Positions 17,735 to 26,693 of a stretch of DNA of 64,000 bases are shown here, piece after piece. This DNA comes from Halocatena halophila. Its GTDB lineage: Archaea; Halobacteriota; Halobacteria; Halobacteriales; Haloarculaceae. Position 1 is the stretch's first letter, and every line of letters begins with the position of its first letter. The translations under genes were made by a program, and so were the position numbers. The stretch is taken from the NCBI GenBank assembly GCA_027563145.1, contig CP071306.1, positions 744,001 through 808,000 of the forward strand, read 5' to 3'. Under the pieces are notes generated by a model. That model did not search any database. It was not told the DNA's origin and worked only from the letters and a program-made list of their open reading frames with translations.

Positions 17735-19096
17735 GACACTGTGATATACAGCGTGAATAAACACATCGGAAAATAAGTCGGAACTCGTACTGTCGAAACC
17801 CATTTTCGAGATTCCGTTTGCGAATGGCAACTGTTATAAATAGTACTGGAAAAGAACTATAAGAAAGACAGATGTCAAAGAGAATTCATAGTATCGATAG
17901 TTTGCGTACGATTGCTATATTTTTTGTAATACTAGCACACGCTATGCCATTCAAGGGCCTCAATAGCTACGGAAACTACATTTTCTTTATACTGGACACT
18001 ATTGGTCAGTTTGATGTTCCATTTTTCTTTGTTGCTTCTGGATATTTCTTTGCGAAGAAAGTTGACTCAGATAATGTTAGAACATATGTGACTAAAGTAG
18101 CTCGAAAGCTGGGATCACTGTATCTGTTTGGTGTACTCTGGTCAGTTGCACTACTTGCAAGTGTTCGATTGATACTTGACAAACCAGTTGTGGCTCCAAT
18201 TGTCCAGAATATCTTAACAAACAATATGATTCTTGATATGCTGTACTATGGTGATTCAGTATCTACTCACCTCTGGTTTCTAACCGCACTGATTTACAGT
18301 CTTGTCTTCATATCATTGTTCGTATCTATCGGTAAAAGTCGGTATATCCTCCCAATCGCAGCGGTTTTTCACGTTCTTGGTATTCTAACACAAAACTATC
18401 CGATGATTTTTGAGATTTCGCGTCCAACTCGAGATGCGCTATTCTTCGGATTCTTCTACGTTGCGCTTGGATTCCATATTCGATCGACCGACTGGACCGT
18501 TGATGAGGAGCGTAGTCGCCTCTATCTGGGTGCCTTTTGTGTTTTACTCGTTGCTCAGCTCCTTGAACAGTATGCCATTGCGTATCTTATTCGCGGAGTC
18601 GATCTTGGAAACATTTACTGGACCGAATACACTATTTCAACAACGCTCCTGGTATTCTCACTCTTCGTCTACGCACTCTCGAATCCAGATCTCGGGAAAG
18701 GGACGATTTTGCCGGAACTTGGAGAGTACACTGTCGGGATCTTTATTCTTCACGTCCCACTGGTTCACGCTTTCAGTTCTTTGAGTACTATCATTACATC
18801 GCAGTTTGGTATTGATCCGACGACGACCATTGTGTGGCAGATAGCCATTGTGCCAGTCGTGTATGTTCTCTCGTTAGGACTCTATCTCCTCATGGCAAAG
18901 CTCCGAATCATCGAACTTGGTGGGAGCCATATTCCCTGGCTTGGCTATCTACGCACTCGGCTACAGACGACGAGCTCAGACAGAGAAGTCACAGCAGACT
19001 GACCACCGGCACCCGAGTCCTTTGTGAGAAGGAGTTTGGTTTTCTGCGGTGCAACAGAATGTGGAGCAGCTTGCTGCGACCGTGGTTCAAATTCGG
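17698..19096 (+). mobile_element. Candidate integrated island at tRNA-Leu
   Basis: Two 34-base repeats (17698-17731 and 19063-19096, 33 of 34 identical) in direct orientation enclose one AT-rich gene for an acyltransferase. Both repeats contain a tRNA-Leu 3'-end segment, the usual integrase target. No integrase gene is left inside, so this would be a reduced or decayed insertion rather than an active element. Confidence 0.6.
17872..19002 (+). CDS. Acyltransferase family 3 membrane protein
   Basis: 376 residues with about ten membrane helices. The first helix ends in the family's key histidine context (SIDSLRTIAIFFVILAHAMPF). Members O-acylate sugars or other surface molecules, for example in lipopolysaccharide, peptidoglycan or exopolysaccharide decoration. 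In an archaeon the target could be an S-layer glycan or exopolysaccharide. Base composition and codon use are markedly more AT-rich than in neighbouring genes. It stands alone between two tRNA-derived repeats, which supports recent transfer. Confidence 0.88.
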   Translation: MSKRIHSIDSLRTIAIFFVILAHAMPFKGLNSYGNYIFFILDTIGQFDVPFFFVASGYFFAKKVDSDNVRTYVTKVARKLGSLYLFGVLWSVALLASVRLILDKPVVAPIVQNILTNNMILDMLYYGDSVSTHLWFLTALIYSLVFISLFVSIGKSRYILPIAAVFHVLGILTQNYPMIFEISRPTRDALFFGFFYVALGFHIRSTDWTVDEERSRLYLGAFCVLLVAQLLEQYAIAYLIRGVDLGNIYWTEYTISTTLLVFSLFVYALSNPDLGKGTILPELGEYTVGIFILHVPLVHAFSSLSTIITSQFGIDPTTTIVWQIAIVPVVYVLSLGLYLLMAKLRIIELGGSHIPWLGYLRTRLQTTSSDREVTAD

Positions 19097-19251
19097 CCTC
19101 CTGCAGTATTCTGACAACTGGACATTCGGTTTGCTACACCACGTCCCATCGTTGCTCAACCAATTACAGCAAAACTCTGAGTGCTCGATCACGATATTAT
19201 TAGACAGATATCTATAGAGTAAAAGTCATAGAGACACCACGATTCGATCAT
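19003..19251. other. Right flank of the island, non-coding
   Basis: 249 bases with the second tRNA-Leu-derived 34-base repeat at 19063-19096. The remainder is AT-rich sequence without a convincing gene. A minus-strand open frame here (18989-19192) contains tRNA-repeat-derived peptide and is not a gene. Confidence 0.5.
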
Positions 19252-19592
19252 ATGGTCGTCGTCGATGACCTTGACGTGGTTACCGAATTCTTCCTCACTC
19301 TGGGATTCAAGCGCAAGGGAAAGACGCTGGTCGAGGGAGCGGCTGTAGATACGATCAACGGGCCTGAGGGGTTAAAGCGGAGGTAGTGAGGGTTCGAGCA
19401 CCGAACGGTAGCGCCACGCTCGAACTCGTCAAATACCATACCTCAGCCTACGACAGTGACACTGACCCATCACCAGCAAACCGTTCTGGCTATCGCGACG
19501 TATAAAAACGCCCATCGACTCTGCCATATCCGCGTCCAGAAGGAGTAACCGTCCAACTCACTGCGCGGATCGATACTGAACAGCAGGAGTAG
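19252..19592 (+). pseudogene. Broken VOC (glyoxalase-like) family gene
   Basis: From the ATG at 19252 the frame reads MVVVDDLDVVTEFFLTLGFK, the standard start of a vicinal-oxygen-chelate domain, and stops at about 19386. In a shifted frame the similarity continues as VRVRAPNGSATLELVKYHT and ends at a stop near 19505. A further piece in another frame, RPEGVTVQLTARI, ends at TAG 19590-19592. So at least one frameshift and an internal deletion have destroyed a protein of about 130-140 residues. Ancestral substrate unknown. Confidence 0.75.
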
Positions 19593-19670
19593 ACTGGGCC
19601 CTGGAACCTGCACATCGACAAAACACACGCAACCGGAGCACAGTAGTGTCCCCGTCACCCACGAGCATCC

Positions 19671-20858
19671 ATGCCCGAAGCGTATCTCGTTGGGGCCGGC
19701 CAGTCCGATTTCGGCTCGTTTCCCGACGAAAGCTACCGGTCGTTGTTTCGAACGGCCTACGAGGACGCAATCGACAGCGTTCCGAACGGACTCGATCCAG
19801 AGTTGATCGACGAGGCGGTAATTGGGACACTCGGTGTGGGCGGACGACAGCTAGGCCTATCGGGTCCCGCAGTGACTGAACACCTCGGACTCCACGGAAT
19901 TCCGTGCACACGTGTCGAAAACGCCTGTGCGGCGGGGGGTTATGCCGTCCGCCAGGCCGTGATGGCAGTGAAATCCGGGATGGCAGACGTAGTGCTCGCT
20001 GGCGGCGTCGAGATCATGACCGACGTTTCTGGCGATTCGGTCCGGTTCTGGCTGGGAGTTAGTGGTGAAACCGAATGGGAGCGACTCTCCGGGACGACGT
20101 TTGCGGGCGTCTACGCCCAGATGGCCCGAGCGCATATGGAACAGTACGACACGACGACCGAACAGCTCTCGCGTGTGGCAGTGAAAAATCACTCGAACGG
20201 CGCAGACAACCCACACGCACAGCTGAGATTCGAATGCACCCTCGAAGACGCCGAGAATGCACCGACGGTCGCTGCGCCGTTGAATCTGTACCACTGCTGT
20301 CCGACCTCCGATGGAGCAGCTTGCGCACTGGTCGTCAGCGAAGACGTTGTCAAGCAGTTCACTGATGAGCCAATTCGAATCGCTGGCGTGGGAGCAGCCA
20401 GTGACAGCGTTGGACTATTCCAGCGACCAACGTACACATCGATTCCAGCCTCAAAGCGGGCAGGTGCGGACGCGTACGCAATGGCAGATATCGATCCAAC
20501 GGCACTCGATTTCGCGGAGGTCCATGATTGTTTCGAGATCGCTGAGCTGCTGGCATACGAGGATCTTGGATTCTGCCAGCCCGGCAATGCAGGAGCGATG
20601 ATCGAACACGGCGATACCGCACGCGACGGCACGCTCCCAGTCAACACCTCGGGCGGACTGAAATCGAAAGGCCATCCGATCGGTGCAACCGGAACAGGGC
20701 AGGTCGTCGAAGCCTTCAAGCAACTCTCAGGGACCGCCGGTGAACGCCAACTTGAGACACCAACATACGGGCTGACACACAACGTCGGTGGGAGTGGCGG
20801 CGCGGCGGTGGTACACATTTTTGAACGAGAGCGAGCGACGGACGGTGATCGTCGATGA
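19671..20858 (+). CDS. Thiolase family protein (SCP2-type acetyl-CoA acyltransferase)
   Basis: 395 residues. Thiolase fold with catalytic Cys86 in VENACAAGG, the KGHPIGATGTG motif near 330 and a C-terminal HNVGGSGGAAVVH, which is the sterol-carrier-protein/archaeal branch rather than the classical CxG ending. It condenses or cleaves acyl-CoA units. Its stop overlaps the start of the next gene by four bases. In archaea, thiolase, HMG-CoA synthase and a DUF35 protein are known to form one complex, and this pair resembles that arrangement. Confidence 0.9.
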   Translation: MPEAYLVGAGQSDFGSFPDESYRSLFRTAYEDAIDSVPNGLDPELIDEAVIGTLGVGGRQLGLSGPAVTEHLGLHGIPCTRVENACAAGGYAVRQAVMAVKSGMADVVLAGGVEIMTDVSGDSVRFWLGVSGETEWERLSGTTFAGVYAQMARAHMEQYDTTTEQLSRVAVKNHSNGADNPHAQLRFECTLEDAENAPTVAAPLNLYHCCPTSDGAACALVVSEDVVKQFTDEPIRIAGVGAASDSVGLFQRPTYTSIPASKRAGADAYAMADIDPTALDFAEVHDCFEIAELLAYEDLGFCQPGNAGAMIEHGDTARDGTLPVNTSGGLKSKGHPIGATGTGQVVEAFKQLSGTAGERQLETPTYGLTHNVGGSGGAAVVHIFERERATDGDRR

Positions 20859-22261
20859 GTGGACTCCCAACGATTCGCGCAGCAGCAAGCTATACTCCCT
20901 CACTCAGGATCAATGCAGACGCGTTCGAGCAGGCATGGGGATCGTTCGACGCACCAGGAATCAAATCGAAAGCAGTGCCCGACGCTGACGAAGACGCGTT
21001 GACGATGGCCGCTGAAGCGGGCCGGCACGCGCTCACCGCAGCATCAATCGAGGGCGAAATGATCGACTGGCTGGGATGGGCCACGACAACCCCACCGATC
21101 AAAGAGGAGGCACTGACCCCACGGCTGAAATCAATGCTGGCAATCGACCACCAGATCCCATCGTTGTCGGTGACGGATTCGACACGAGCTGGTACACGGT
21201 TGCTACTTGAAGCCCCTGCGGACCGAACAGCACTCGTGGTCGTGTCTGACTGTCCGGATGGCGCACCAGACGACCAGCTGGGCCATGCTGCGGGCGCGGG
21301 TGCCACAGCGTTCGTTCTTGCGCCCAATGGGAACGCACCGATTACCGACGCCAGCAGCTACGAATCGCCCAAACCAGGTGTTCGATTCCGACAACCAGAC
21401 GAAAAGCACAATCACGGACTCGATATCGGACAGTACGAACGGAGGGCGTTTATCGATGCGATCGCAGGAGCTGGTGAATCAATCACCACGGCTGACGCCG
21501 ACGCTGTTGCAGTGCAAGCACCGAACGGAAAGCGACCGTACCGTGTCGCAGACTCACTCGGGGTCGATCCTGCAACAATCAAACGCGTTGAAACCGTCCA
21601 CGAACTGGGTGACACTGGTGCAGCGAGCGTTCCGCTGGGGCTCACTCGTGCCCTGTCTGACGATTGCAAAACGATTATCGGCGCCTCGTTCGGTGGAGGT
21701 GTGGGTGCTGACGTCCTCAGGATTGAGCACACAGGAGCCGTGCCAGTGACCGAAGCGGGTTCGACAGCACAACAGCTCTCCTATGCAGCCTACCTCCGTC
21801 GCCGTGAAGCAATCACAACACCAGCGATCGACACCGGCGCGGCCCACGTCTCTGTCCCAACCTGGCAGCGATCGATTCCACAGCGCCACCGACTGGTCGC
21901 AGGCGTGTGTCCCAACTGTGATGCGCTCGTGTTCCCGCCAGACGGAGCGTGTCTCCGGTGCCATGAACTCGTCTCATACGAGCCGGTCGATTGCTGGACG
22001 ACAGGGACGATCGAAACCGTTACGACGATCAATCGCGGCGGTGCACCACCCGAATTCGCAACCCAACAGGCCCAGCAGGGGGCGTTCGATGTCGCCATCG
22101 TTGCGCTCTCCATAGATGGCCGATCCGTGAGTCTTCCGGCACAGCTCACTACAACCGCTGGCGTCGGTGAGCGTGTTAAACCAGTTATCAGGCACATATA
22201 CACCCAGGAGGGTGTCCCGCGCTATGGTGTGAAATTCGCCCCAACGAATGCGGAACGATGA
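20855..22261 (+). CDS. HMG-CoA-synthase-like protein fused to an OB-fold/zinc-ribbon (DUF35) domain
   Basis: 468 residues. The N-terminal ~330 residues have the ketoacyl/HMG-CoA-synthase fold. At the usual nucleophile position the sequence reads TDSTRAGTRLL, with no cysteine. From about residue 340 a zinc ribbon (CPNCDALVFPPDGACLRC) and OB-fold form a DUF35 domain, the acyl-CoA shuttle of archaeal thiolase complexes. It is translationally coupled to the thiolase by an ATGA overlap. It may act as a scaffold or on a different chemistry; housekeeping mevalonate synthesis probably uses another enzyme. Confidence 0.85.
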   Translation: MSGLPTIRAAASYTPSLRINADAFEQAWGSFDAPGIKSKAVPDADEDALTMAAEAGRHALTAASIEGEMIDWLGWATTTPPIKEEALTPRLKSMLAIDHQIPSLSVTDSTRAGTRLLLEAPADRTALVVVSDCPDGAPDDQLGHAAGAGATAFVLAPNGNAPITDASSYESPKPGVRFRQPDEKHNHGLDIGQYERRAFIDAIAGAGESITTADADAVAVQAPNGKRPYRVADSLGVDPATIKRVETVHELGDTGAASVPLGLTRALSDDCKTIIGASFGGGVGADVLRIEHTGAVPVTEAGSTAQQLSYAAYLRRREAITTPAIDTGAAHVSVPTWQRSIPQRHRLVAGVCPNCDALVFPPDGACLRCHELVSYEPVDCWTTGTIETVTTINRGGAPPEFATQQAQQGAFDVAIVALSIDGRSVSLPAQLTTTAGVGERVKPVIRHIYTQEGVPRYGVKFAPTNAER

Positions 22262-22325
22262 CGGGTCGCACGATCTAAGCCGGCGTTTAACAACAATTAT
22301 ACCACGTCGTCCACTCACGACGGAT

Positions 22326-22502
22326 ATGAGCGCAGAACAGCAAACCAAGCGTAAATGCACCTCCTGTGGCATCAACATCGCCGGACTGAGTGCGGCATCA
22401 TTCGACTGTCCGGAGTGTGGCCACGGGCTCCACCGGTGTGAGCGCTGTCGCAAGCAGAGTAACCTCTATGAGTGTCCTGACTGCGGTTTCACTGGCCCCT
22501 GA
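22326..22502 (+). CDS. HVO_2753-type zinc-finger protein
   Basis: 58 residues with four zinc-knuckle pairs: CTSCG, CPECG, CERC and CPDCG. It ends in the conserved [11 protein letters not shown]. It is a clear relative of Haloferax volcanii HVO_2753, a small zinc-finger protein implicated in swarming and biofilm formation. It stands 5 bases before the aEF1B gene, a pairing conserved in haloarchaea. The start ATG at 22326 follows a poorly conserved upstream open stretch. Confidence 0.92.
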   Translation: MSAEQQTKRKCTSCGINIAGLSAASFDCPECGHGLHRCERCRKQSNLYECPDCGFTGP

Positions 22503-22507
22503 ACACC

Positions 22508-22774
22508 ATGGGAAAAGTTGCTGCCAAACTGACGGTTATGCCGGAAAGCCCCGAAATCGATCTCGACGAGCTCCAGGAGCGACTCGAGCAGTCACTCTCT
22601 GAGGGTGCCAAAATCAACGGCTTCGAGCGCGACGACGTGGCGTTCGGACTGGTTGCACTCGTGCCCACTGTGATCGTGCCTGATGACTCGGGTGGCACGG
22701 AAGTCGTCGAAGAAGCGTTTGCAGAGGTCGACGGTGTCGAGAGTGTTACCGTCGAGAACGTTGGACGCATCTAA
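22508..22774 (+). CDS. Translation elongation factor 1-beta (aEF1B)
   Basis: 88 residues, the usual size. It is the guanine-nucleotide exchange factor of aEF1A. The sequence [22 protein letters not shown], the central [16 protein letters not shown] and the final VTVENVGRI match the family. It is probably co-transcribed with the zinc-finger gene 5 bases upstream. Confidence 0.95.
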   Translation: MGKVAAKLTVMPESPEIDLDELQERLEQSLSEGAKINGFERDDVAFGLVALVPTVIVPDDSGGTEVVEEAFAEVDGVESVTVENVGRI

Positions 22775-22866
22775 AGAACGTCCCTTTTCGCGAGCTATCA
22801 CGCAGAGCGAGAGCCCTGCCAGGCGCTCGCGTGCTAATGGGTCGGTCAGCGGGTCGAGAACGCACC

Positions 22867-22875
22867 TTTTATATC
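22867..22875 (+). promoter_or_regulatory. TATA box of the rpl21e operon
   Basis: TTTTATATC lies 24-32 bases before the rpl21e ATG at 22899, matching a strong leaderless haloarchaeal promoter. Confidence 0.6.
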
Positions 22876-22898
22876 TCTCACCGGAAAACGTACAGCAA

Positions 22899-23189
22899 AT
22901 GCCGAGTTCCAATGGACCACTCAACGGTACACGCAACAAGCTCTCGAACGATCCCCGAGATCGGGGCACGTCAGCGCCACAAAAACGCGTTGAGCAGTTC
23001 GAGAACGGAGAAAAAGTCCATCTCAAAATCGACCCATCGGTGAACGAAGGCCGCTTCCACCCGCGATTCAACGGGAAAACTGGCGAAATTGTCGGCACGC
23101 AGGGGCGATCGTTCAAGGTCAAGATCACCGACGGCTCGAAAGAAAAAACCCTGCTCTCTACCGCAGCACATCTCCGCCGGCAGCGATGA
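22899..23189 (+). CDS. rpl21e: 50S ribosomal protein L21e
   Basis: 96 residues beginning [17 protein letters not shown]. The [14 protein letters not shown] segment ([19 protein letters not shown]) and the SH3-like beta-barrel pattern are typical of archaeal/eukaryotic L21e. It heads the conserved archaeal cluster rpl21e, rpoF, DUF655, ksgA and a HemK-type methyltransferase, and overlaps rpoF by four bases. Confidence 0.96.
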   Translation: MPSSNGPLNGTRNKLSNDPRDRGTSAPQKRVEQFENGEKVHLKIDPSVNEGRFHPRFNGKTGEIVGTQGRSFKVKITDGSKEKTLLSTAAHLRRQR

Positions 23190-23542
23190 CGATATTCAAA
23201 GAAAAGCTCGAAGAAGAACACCTCACGATCTCCGAGGTGAAAGAGCTGCTCGCCGAGATCGAAGCAGAGCGAGCCACCGATGAGGATCGGGAGATGCGGT
23301 ATGAGCTTCATCGAGCCATCGAACACGTCAATCGATTTGCCCAACTGGAGGCAGAAGAGTCCAGAGAGCTCGCCGAAGAGCTCGAAGAGCACGAGAAGGT
23401 CGACACCGCAACTGCCTTCAAAATCGTGGATCTCCTTCCACAGACTCGTGACGAACTCCGGGCGATCTACGCACAGGAACGGTACTCGCTTTCCGGTGAG
23501 GAGCTCGATGCGGTTCTCAACACGGTCGCCAAATACAGCTAA
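23186..23542 (+). CDS. rpoF: DNA-directed RNA polymerase subunit F (Rpb4-like)
   Basis: 118 residues, almost wholly helical and acidic. It corresponds to eukaryotic Rpb4, which with RpoE forms the polymerase stalk. Conserved parts are [15 protein letters not shown], the central [16 protein letters not shown] and the C-terminal HRDC-like segment around [20 protein letters not shown]. It is translationally coupled to rpl21e (ATGA overlap) and followed 69 bases later by the DUF655 gene. Confidence 0.95.
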   Translation: MTIFKEKLEEEHLTISEVKELLAEIEAERATDEDREMRYELHRAIEHVNRFAQLEAEESRELAEELEEHEKVDTATAFKIVDLLPQTRDELRAIYAQERYSLSGEELDAVLNTVAKYS

Positions 23543-23611
23543 CTCCTCCGTCGGTTTGATATCCGTTTTTAGGGTAGTTGACTTAAGTATGTGGTACACA
23601 TTGTACCGTCT

Positions 23612-24181
23612 ATGAGTACTGTCGAAACCGAGCAGACTGCACGCGTGGTGGTCCTCGATTACCTTCCACACGGTCGGCCAGACGACGACCGCCCCCAGTA
23701 CAAAAAGCCCGCGCTGGCACAGGTGCTCGGCGTCGATGCGTTCGAGCTCTATGAGTGTGTGCTCAGTGAGGAGGCGTCGATCTCGATCGGTGACGTGATC
23801 GACCGTGACGGCGAGCAGATTGATCGCTGTCGGGCGATCGACTACGACGATCTCACTTCGAGTGCGAGCTCCGAGATCGAGTACGCCATCGAGACGATCA
23901 TCGACGAGGACGAAAAGCGGTTCGTCAACTACTACAACGACGCCCAGCCGATAACGCTCAGACTCCATCAGCTGAATCTCCTTCCGGGAATCGGCAAGAA
24001 GCTCAGAAACACGATTCTCGAGGAGCGAAAGCGCGCTCCGTTCGAGGACTTCGACGACCTCGAGGACCGCGTTTCCGGGCTTCACAATCCGCGAGCGACG
24101 CTCATCGAGCGGATTCACGAGGAGCTGAGAGAGGCGGATCTGAAGTACCGGTCGTTCGTTGGCGTTTCGAGCGAGGAATAG
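23612..24181 (+). CDS. DUF655 family RNA-binding-like protein
   Basis: 189 residues from the ATG at 23612. It starts with VVVLDYLPHGRP and contains an OB/S1-like beta region, then a helix-hairpin-helix (HQLNLLPGIGKKLRNTILEERKR), as in archaeal DUF655 proteins. The helix-hairpin-helix suggests nucleic-acid binding. It lies between rpoF and ksgA in many archaea, hinting at a ribosome or RNA role; the exact function is not known to me. Confidence 0.9.
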   Translation: MSTVETEQTARVVVLDYLPHGRPDDDRPQYKKPALAQVLGVDAFELYECVLSEEASISIGDVIDRDGEQIDRCRAIDYDDLTSSASSEIEYAIETIIDEDEKRFVNYYNDAQPITLRLHQLNLLPGIGKKLRNTILEERKRAPFEDFDDLEDRVSGLHNPRATLIERIHEELREADLKYRSFVGVSSEE

Positions 24182-24220
24182 AGCGAGGGCGGTATACGCG
24201 CCGAGGGCGTAGGATGGTCA

Positions 24221-25078
24221 ATGACGATGTCTCGAGACCCCGACGCGCTCATCGAACGGGCTGGACTCACCGGTGATCCGGCCGCCGATCAACATTTTTT
24301 GATCGACGATCGCGTACTCGACCGACTGCCATCACATCTGCCGACCGACGCCGACACGAGCCATGTCGTCGAAATCGGTGCGGGAACGGGTGGATTGACC
24401 GATCGGCTGCTCACTGTCGCCGATCACGTGACAGCGATCGAACGAGATCCGCGCCTGGTCGAGTTTCTGCGCGAGGAGTTCGCCAACGCGATCGCCACAG
24501 ATCAGTTGACCGTCCGTGAGGGCGACGTACTGGAGATGACGTTCCCGGAGTCGGCCACCGCTTCCGTGTCGAATCTCCCCTATAGCGCATCGAGCGAAAT
24601 TCTCTTTCAGTTGCTCGTAGAGTCGGTTCCACTCGTCGTGATGGTACAGCGGGAGTTCGCTGACCGACTGGTCGCCGACCACGACACAGGCGACTACGGC
24701 CGACTGTCGGTTACCGCGGGACATTACGCCGACAGCGAGATCGTCGAGCCAGTGCCTCGCCAAGCGTTCTCACCACAACCGGCGGTGCAGAGCGCCATTG
24801 TTCGGCTCACGCCGCGTACACCAGAGTACTCAGTACCTGACGATGCGTTTTTCTTACAGTTCGTCACCGCAGTGTTCACTCAGCGCCGAAAAACACTACG
24901 CAACGCCATTCGCAACACCACGCACATTTCCTCGATTCAAGACGCCACAGCCGTGCTTGAGGCTGTCGATGAGGATCTGCTCGGTCGGCGACCCGCGAAA
25001 CTGTCACCTGAACTATTTGCAGAACTGTCGTCAGTTGCTTACGACACCGGTGATCCACAGCGTGCCACCAATGAGTAA
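24221..25078 (+). CDS. ksgA: 16S rRNA dimethyladenosine transferase (KsgA/Dim1)
   Basis: 285 residues. It dimethylates two adjacent adenosines near the 3' end of 16S rRNA, using S-adenosylmethionine. Motif I VEIGAGTGGLTDRLL is near residue 47 and motif IV SNLPYSASSEILF near 117. The C-terminal substrate-binding part is present (FTQRRKTLRNAI). ATG 24221 was chosen; ATG 24227 is equally possible. It overlaps the next gene by 8 bases. Confidence 0.95.
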   Translation: MTMSRDPDALIERAGLTGDPAADQHFLIDDRVLDRLPSHLPTDADTSHVVEIGAGTGGLTDRLLTVADHVTAIERDPRLVEFLREEFANAIATDQLTVREGDVLEMTFPESATASVSNLPYSASSEILFQLLVESVPLVVMVQREFADRLVADHDTGDYGRLSVTAGHYADSEIVEPVPRQAFSPQPAVQSAIVRLTPRTPEYSVPDDAFFLQFVTAVFTQRRKTLRNAIRNTTHISSIQDATAVLEAVDEDLLGRRPAKLSPELFAELSSVAYDTGDPQRATNE

Positions 25079-25646
25079 TCCTCGTGAACGACTGGAACAC
25101 GAGCAGGTGTATCAGCCCGCCGAGGACTCACAGCTGTTGGCAACGACTGTCACTGACAGAATTAGTCCGACAGACCGTGTCCTCGAGATCGGAACTGGAA
25201 GCGGTTACGTCGCCAGCCAAATCGTCGAGAAGACGGGCGCAACCGTCGTTGCAACTGATATCAATCCCCACGCCTGTCGGAGTGCGGCCGACAAGCAGAT
25301 TGAGGTGGTCCGAACCGACATTGCCGACGCGATCAAGGGCCAGTTCGACGTTGTCGTCTGTAACCCGCCGTATCTCCCCACGGATCCCGACGACGAATTC
25401 GATGACTGGATGGAGTATGCCCTCTCCGGTGGTCCAGACGGGCGTGCTCTCGTCAATCCACTGCTCGAAGAGCTCCCGAGGCTGTTAACTGATGATGGCC
25501 GAGCCTATCTCCTCGTCAGTACGCTCACTGGAATCGATGCAATCACCGAACGAGCTGCAGAATTCGACCTCCTGGTCGAAACGATTGCCGAAGAGCCCGT
25601 CCCGTTCGAAACGCTAACGGTACTAAAAATTACCCAGAAACATTAG
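25071..25646 (+). CDS. HemK2/Mtq2-type protein methyltransferase
   Basis: 191 residues from the ATG at 25071, overlapping the end of ksgA. S-adenosylmethionine motif VLEIGTGSGYVASQI near 38 and the substrate motif NPPY at about 101-104 define the release-factor glutamine methyltransferase family. The small archaeal form matches eukaryotic Mtq2/HemK2, which modifies the GGQ glutamine of aRF1. It probably needs Trm112-type help in eukaryotes; no such partner is encoded here. Confidence 0.9.
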   Translation: MSNPRERLEHEQVYQPAEDSQLLATTVTDRISPTDRVLEIGTGSGYVASQIVEKTGATVVATDINPHACRSAADKQIEVVRTDIADAIKGQFDVVVCNPPYLPTDPDDEFDDWMEYALSGGPDGRALVNPLLEELPRLLTDDGRAYLLVSTLTGIDAITERAAEFDLLVETIAEEPVPFETLTVLKITQKH

Positions 25647-25691
25647 ACGGAGTAGAAAATATTATTTGTGGGGATTCCGTAGCCGTCAGCA

Positions 25692-26693
25692 ATGGTGAAC
25701 GTAGTTGCGTCCACGCCAGGGCTCTTTCCGTTGCCTGACTGGGCGAAATCAGAGCTCGCGGATCTGAAGGGACATCAAAAAAGCGATCTCATCGACGGCT
25801 CCGAATCCGAAGACGTGACGGCGGTGTACGACCGTGCACGGTCAGCAGTGATCGAGCGTCAAAAAGAAGCTGGACTCGATCGGATCGTGGAGGGACAGCT
25901 CCGGTGGGACGACATGCTTGCCCATCCGCTGTGCGTCCACGATAACGTTGAGACGCGTGGTATCATCCGATACTACGACAACAACAACTTCTATCGGGAG
26001 CCGGTCGTGACGGGACCGCTCACACAGAGTGGCGACATGGCACGGGATCTCAACCGCGTTGGAGGTGTTTCCGGGCTGCAAGCTGTCATTCCGGGGCCGT
26101 ATTCGCTGTTCGATCTCGCGACGGACGAACAGTATGGCGATGAGTCCGCCTTCATCGCGGCCATTGGAGAGTTTCTGGCCGGCGAAATCTCGGAGTTCCC
26201 CAGCGTCGAGACGATTGTGATGTTAGAACCCTCGCTCGTCGAAGCGCCGCCAGACGATTCGCTCGCACCCCGTGTGAGCGAGGCAATCGATACGGTTGCC
26301 AGCGCAACCGATGCGTCGGTGATCTGTCAGCCATATTTCGGTGCGCTTGACGAGAAGGTTCACGCGCATCTGCTTGATGCGGACATTGATGCGGTGGGAT
26401 ATGACTTCATCACCGACCACGAGCAGTCGCTGTACAACATCAACGAGTACGGGACGAAATCAGAGATCGCAGCCGGCGTGGTCGACGGACAGAACACGCG
26501 CGTTGAGGAGGTTTCGACCATTCACGAGCGGATCGACTGGGTGCGCGAGAACACACCGGCAGCGTCGTTCGAGACGATCTACGTGACGGCGAACACTGGC
26601 CTGTTCTATCTTCCCGAGAGTCGATTCGAGGCAAAGCTCGACGTGCTCGCAGCCGCGTCGGAGTATGAGGAGGTGCATGCTTACAATGACTGA
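25692..26693 (+). CDS. Methionine-synthase-like protein, MetE N-half type without zinc ligands
   Basis: 333 residues with a (beta/alpha)8 MetE-like barrel. Where the catalytic half has the zinc ligands, this protein reads VICQPYFGALDE and YVTANTGLFYLPE, so the HxC and second Cys ligands are missing. Bacterial MetE is a fusion of two such barrels in which only the C-terminal one binds zinc, and here they are separate genes. The second gene starts inside this one (8-base overlap). The two probably act together in B12-independent methionine synthesis. Confidence 0.87.
   Translation: MVNVVASTPGLFPLPDWAKSELADLKGHQKSDLIDGSESEDVTAVYDRARSAVIERQKEAGLDRIVEGQLRWDDMLAHPLCVHDNVETRGIIRYYDNNNFYREPVVTGPLTQSGDMARDLNRVGGVSGLQAVIPGPYSLFDLATDEQYGDESAFIAAIGEFLAGEISEFPSVETIVMLEPSLVEAPPDDSLAPRVSEAIDTVASATDASVICQPYFGALDEKVHAHLLDADIDAVGYDFITDHEQSLYNINEYGTKSEIAAGVVDGQNTRVEEVSTIHERIDWVRENTPAASFETIYVTANTGLFYLPESRFEAKLDVLAAASEYEEVHAYND

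Noticed and set aside
17480..17830. Minus-strand continuation of the mini-TFB frame containing peptides such as GPDLNHGRSKLL
   Set aside because: This peptide is the translation of tRNA-3'-end repeats and appears in unrelated places (also 18989-19192). It marks scars, not protein.
18989..19192. 67-codon minus-strand open frame with PNLNHGRSKLL
   Set aside because: It arises from the tRNA-Leu-derived repeat at 19063-19096 and has no independent evidence of coding.
22592..24118. A 508-codon minus-strand open frame across aEF1B, rpl21e, rpoF and DUF655
   Set aside because: It spans several well-identified plus-strand genes and a strong promoter. It has no domain and is a shadow of biased codon use.
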